64,000 nucleotides of DNA from contig NZ_SOBW01000007.1 of the NCBI RefSeq assembly GCF_004364975.1, forward strand, positions 1 through 64,000, written 5' to 3'. This document shows, piece after piece, positions 61,955-64,000 of this stretch. The translations under genes were made by a program, and so were the position numbers. A model generated the notes under the pieces. That model searched no databases and was not told the origin of the DNA. It saw only the letters and a list, made by a program, of their open reading frames with translations. This DNA comes from Gelidibacter sediminis (lineage in GTDB: Bacteria > Bacteroidota > Bacteroidia > Flavobacteriales > Flavobacteriaceae). Each line of letters starts with the position of its first letter. Position 1 is the first letter of the stretch.

Positions 61955-63166
61955 ATGGAACAAAAAACCTTATTACAAATTGCTAAAGACTTCGAAAGTC
62001 CAGTTTATGTCTATGATTCAGAAAAAATTGAAGCTCAATACAAACGCTTAACTTCTGCATTTAGTAAGGTCAAGTCATTAAAAATAAATTATGCAGTTAA
62101 GGCATTGTCCAACATATCCATTTTAAAACTTTTTAAGACATTTGGATCTGGACTGGACACTGTGTCAATTCAAGAAGTAAAATTAGGCTTGAAAGCAGGA
62201 TTTTCTCCTGAACAAATTATCTATACCCCAAACGGTGTGTCTCTTGAAGAAATCGAGATGGCGGCACAATTAGGTGTGCAAATTAATATTGACAATCTTT
62301 CCATCCTAGAGCAATTTGGTACACGCCATCCAAAAACGCCAGTTTGCATCAGGATTAATCCACATGTAATGGCTGGAGGTAATACTAATATTTCTGTAGG
62401 CCATATTGATAGCAAGTTCGGAATCTCAATTCATCAAATTCCTCATTTATTGCGCATCATTGAAAACACCAAGATGAATATAAATGGCATCCACATGCAT
62501 ACTGGAAGTGACATTCTTGATATTGATGTGTTTTTATACGCTAGTGAAATCCTATTTGATACCGCCTTACACTTTAAGGATTTGGAATTTATAGATTTTG
62601 GTTCCGGATTCAAAGTTCCTTATAAAGAAGGTGATATTGAAACAAACATTGAAGAGTTAGGTGAAAAGTTAACAAAACGTTTTAATACTTTCTGTAAAAA
62701 ATATGGTCGTGAATTGACTTTGGCTTTCGAGCCTGGTAAATTTTTGGTAAGTGAGGCTGGTGTGTTCTTGACTAAAGTAAATGTTGTCAAACAAACCACG
62801 TCTACTGTTTTTGCACAAATTGACTCAGGATTTAATCACCTTATCAGGCCAATGCTTTATGGGTCTCAGCACGAAATCATTAACATTTCCAATCCTAATG
62901 GACGTGAGCGCTTTTACTCTGTAGTGGGCTATATCTGTGAAACGGACACCTTCGCAAATAATAGACGGATTAACGAAATTAGTGAAGGGGATATCCTTAG
63001 TTTTCAAAATGCAGGGGCGTATTGCTTCAGTATGGCGAGCAATTACAACTCCCGTTACAAACCTGCTGAAGTATTATGGCATAATAAAAAAGCCCATTTG
63101 ATTAGAAAACGTGAGACTTTTGATGATATTACCCATAACCAAGTAGAAATTGATTTGGGTTCATAA
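61955..63166 (+). CDS. lysA: Diaminopimelate decarboxylase
   Basis: The 403-residue protein is a complete LysA, which decarboxylates meso-diaminopimelate to lysine using PLP. The Schiff-base Lys49 is in INYAVKALSNISIL. Other landmarks are the GHIDSKFGISI loop, HMHTGSDILDIDVF and EPGKFLVSEAGV. The C-terminal barrel has CETDTFANNRRI and FQNAGAYCFSMASNYNSR, holding substrate-binding residues. It is not clustered with dapD. Confidence 0.96.
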   Translation: MEQKTLLQIAKDFESPVYVYDSEKIEAQYKRLTSAFSKVKSLKINYAVKALSNISILKLFKTFGSGLDTVSIQEVKLGLKAGFSPEQIIYTPNGVSLEEIEMAAQLGVQINIDNLSILEQFGTRHPKTPVCIRINPHVMAGGNTNISVGHIDSKFGISIHQIPHLLRIIENTKMNINGIHMHTGSDILDIDVFLYASEILFDTALHFKDLEFIDFGSGFKVPYKEGDIETNIEELGEKLTKRFNTFCKKYGRELTLAFEPGKFLVSEAGVFLTKVNVVKQTTSTVFAQIDSGFNHLIRPMLYGSQHEIINISNPNGRERFYSVVGYICETDTFANNRRINEISEGDILSFQNAGAYCFSMASNYNSRYKPAEVLWHNKKAHLIRKRETFDDITHNQVEIDLGS

Positions 63167-63267
63167 CTATTGCATGTGTGATCGTATTATTTAAAGAATT
63201 TAGCAAACTTATAGTATCTTTATTTTTTTAAATATTACTGTGTGCCAATATTTTATAACGCCATTTA

Positions 63268-64000
63268 ATGAATTCTATACCACCAAAATTAATTAGACAA
63301 ATTTTTGTAATTCTGCTCATGTTATTCATGGGTAGTTTAATATTTATAGAATTACTCCCGTATTTAACTGGTGTGCTTGGAGCCATAACCATCTATATAT
63401 TGTTTAGAAAATGGATGGCCACTTTGGTAAAACGTAAAAAGTGGAATCCCACTTTGGCAGCTTTATTAATTATGCTGATTTCATTTGTTGGCATTCTCAT
63501 TCCACTTACAGGCATTGTTTGGATGTTAAGCAATAAAATAGGAAGAGCCGTTAATAATAGTGAGCAGGTAGTTACCGCATTTAAAGAACAATTGTCTAGT
63601 ATTCAGCATTATGTAGGCTATGACATTGGCTCAAACATTGATACGGCCGCTATTACAAGTTGGGTGTCCCAAAATTTACAGAACCTTGTAGGAGGCACAT
63701 TTAATGCTTTTATAGCCATTGGTTTAATGTACTTTATGTTGTACTACATGCTGACCAATAGACGAGAATTGCGAGAGTCCTTAACGGCATATATCCCAAT
63801 AGATAACGTCAATCTCAAAGAAATTGGCAATGAAATTCAAACCATGGTGCGATCTAACGCCATCGGCATTCCGTTAGTGGCAATTGCACAGGGTGTCATA
63901 GCGCTCATTGGTTTTTTAATTTTTGGTATAGACGAACCTTTCTTTTGGTTTGTCATTGTTACCATAGGTTCTATGATTCCTTTTGTGGGAACCCTCATTG
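63268..64000 (+). CDS. AI-2E family transporter, partial (3' end off window)
   Basis: The visible part is 244 codons and ends at the window edge. It shows the AI-2E/TqsA/PerM arrangement: hydrophobic segments near 14-40 and 62-88, a middle loop, then segments near 150-170 and 215-244 with IGIPLVAIAQGVIALIGF and EPFFWFVIVTIGSMIPFVG. The family includes autoinducer-2 exporters and many permeases of unknown substrate. It starts about 100 bp after lysA. A weak TATCTTTA -7-like box lies upstream. Confidence 0.88.
   Translation, partial: MNSIPPKLIRQIFVILLMLFMGSLIFIELLPYLTGVLGAITIYILFRKWMATLVKRKKWNPTLAALLIMLISFVGILIPLTGIVWMLSNKIGRAVNNSEQVVTAFKEQLSSIQHYVGYDIGSNIDTAAITSWVSQNLQNLVGGTFNAFIAIGLMYFMLYYMLTNRRELRESLTAYIPIDNVNLKEIGNEIQTMVRSNAIGIPLVAIAQGVIALIGFLIFGIDEPFFWFVIVTIGSMIPFVGTLI

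Overview
The window is a chromosomal segment of a marine-type member of the Flavobacteriia (Bacteroidota). The evidence is low GC, promoters with the Bacteroidota -7 motif TAnnTTTG, type IX secretion system (T9SS) type B cargo proteins, and family-restricted genes (DUF3810, DUF5606, DUF6503, the two-gene radical-SAM DNA-repair pair, a short DUF1456 protein). I cannot name the genus from sequence alone. I found no rRNA, tRNA, CRISPR array, prophage or insertion sequence.

Layout. 1-2966 (minus): 5' part of a giant secreted HYR-repeat protein containing eight near-identical 243-bp units; its C-terminus lies off the left edge. 3290-5892: peptidase pepD (minus) and a DUF3810 membrane metalloprotease-like protein (plus). 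5977-10384: two secreted amidohydrolase-family genes that together hold three modules, only one of which keeps the HxH metal site. 10647-15272: a DUF6503 lipoprotein, an rRNA/tRNA 2'-O-methyltransferase-like protein, an M48 protease, a small secreted protein and an SMP-30-like lipoprotein. 15328-18481 (minus): an unrecognised protein and the putative DNA-repair pair TIGR03915/TIGR03916.

18674-32274 is a long plus-strand housekeeping block: spoT-like (p)ppGpp synthetase/hydrolase, Fur-family regulator, purA, an OstA/LptA-like protein, a class III aminotransferase, a TPR protein, two tandem DUF368 membrane proteins, aroE and a DUF349-repeat protein. 32566-35268 is a minus-strand run ruvX-def-DUF5606-mazG (nucleotide hygiene, N-terminal processing). 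dapD follows at 35517.

36472-41531 is a surface-glycan glycosyltransferase cluster: a GT-D-fold protein on the minus strand, three GT-B enzymes and one GT2 enzyme on the plus strand. Then come tRNA-modification and tRNA-maturation genes (Sua5-type protein, CCA-adding enzyme), heme A synthase, a pRiA4b ORF-3-like protein, an unrecognised protein, a two-gene ABC exporter, and two large paralogous T9SS type B proteins (48622-55566) built from Asp-rich ~95-residue repeats. The right end has a SYLF protein, uvrB, a TerB-like protein, an esterase, a short DUF1456 protein, sucC, lysA and a truncated AI-2E-family transporter.

Two genome-scale features recur: (a) -7 boxes placed so close to start codons that some transcripts look leaderless, and (b) short, locally different, low-complexity word repeats in intergenic gaps, often just after stop codons. 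The window is mostly ordinary core chromosome. The least explained items are the degenerate amidohydrolase modules, the radical-SAM repair pair, two unrecognised conserved-looking proteins, and the HYR array.
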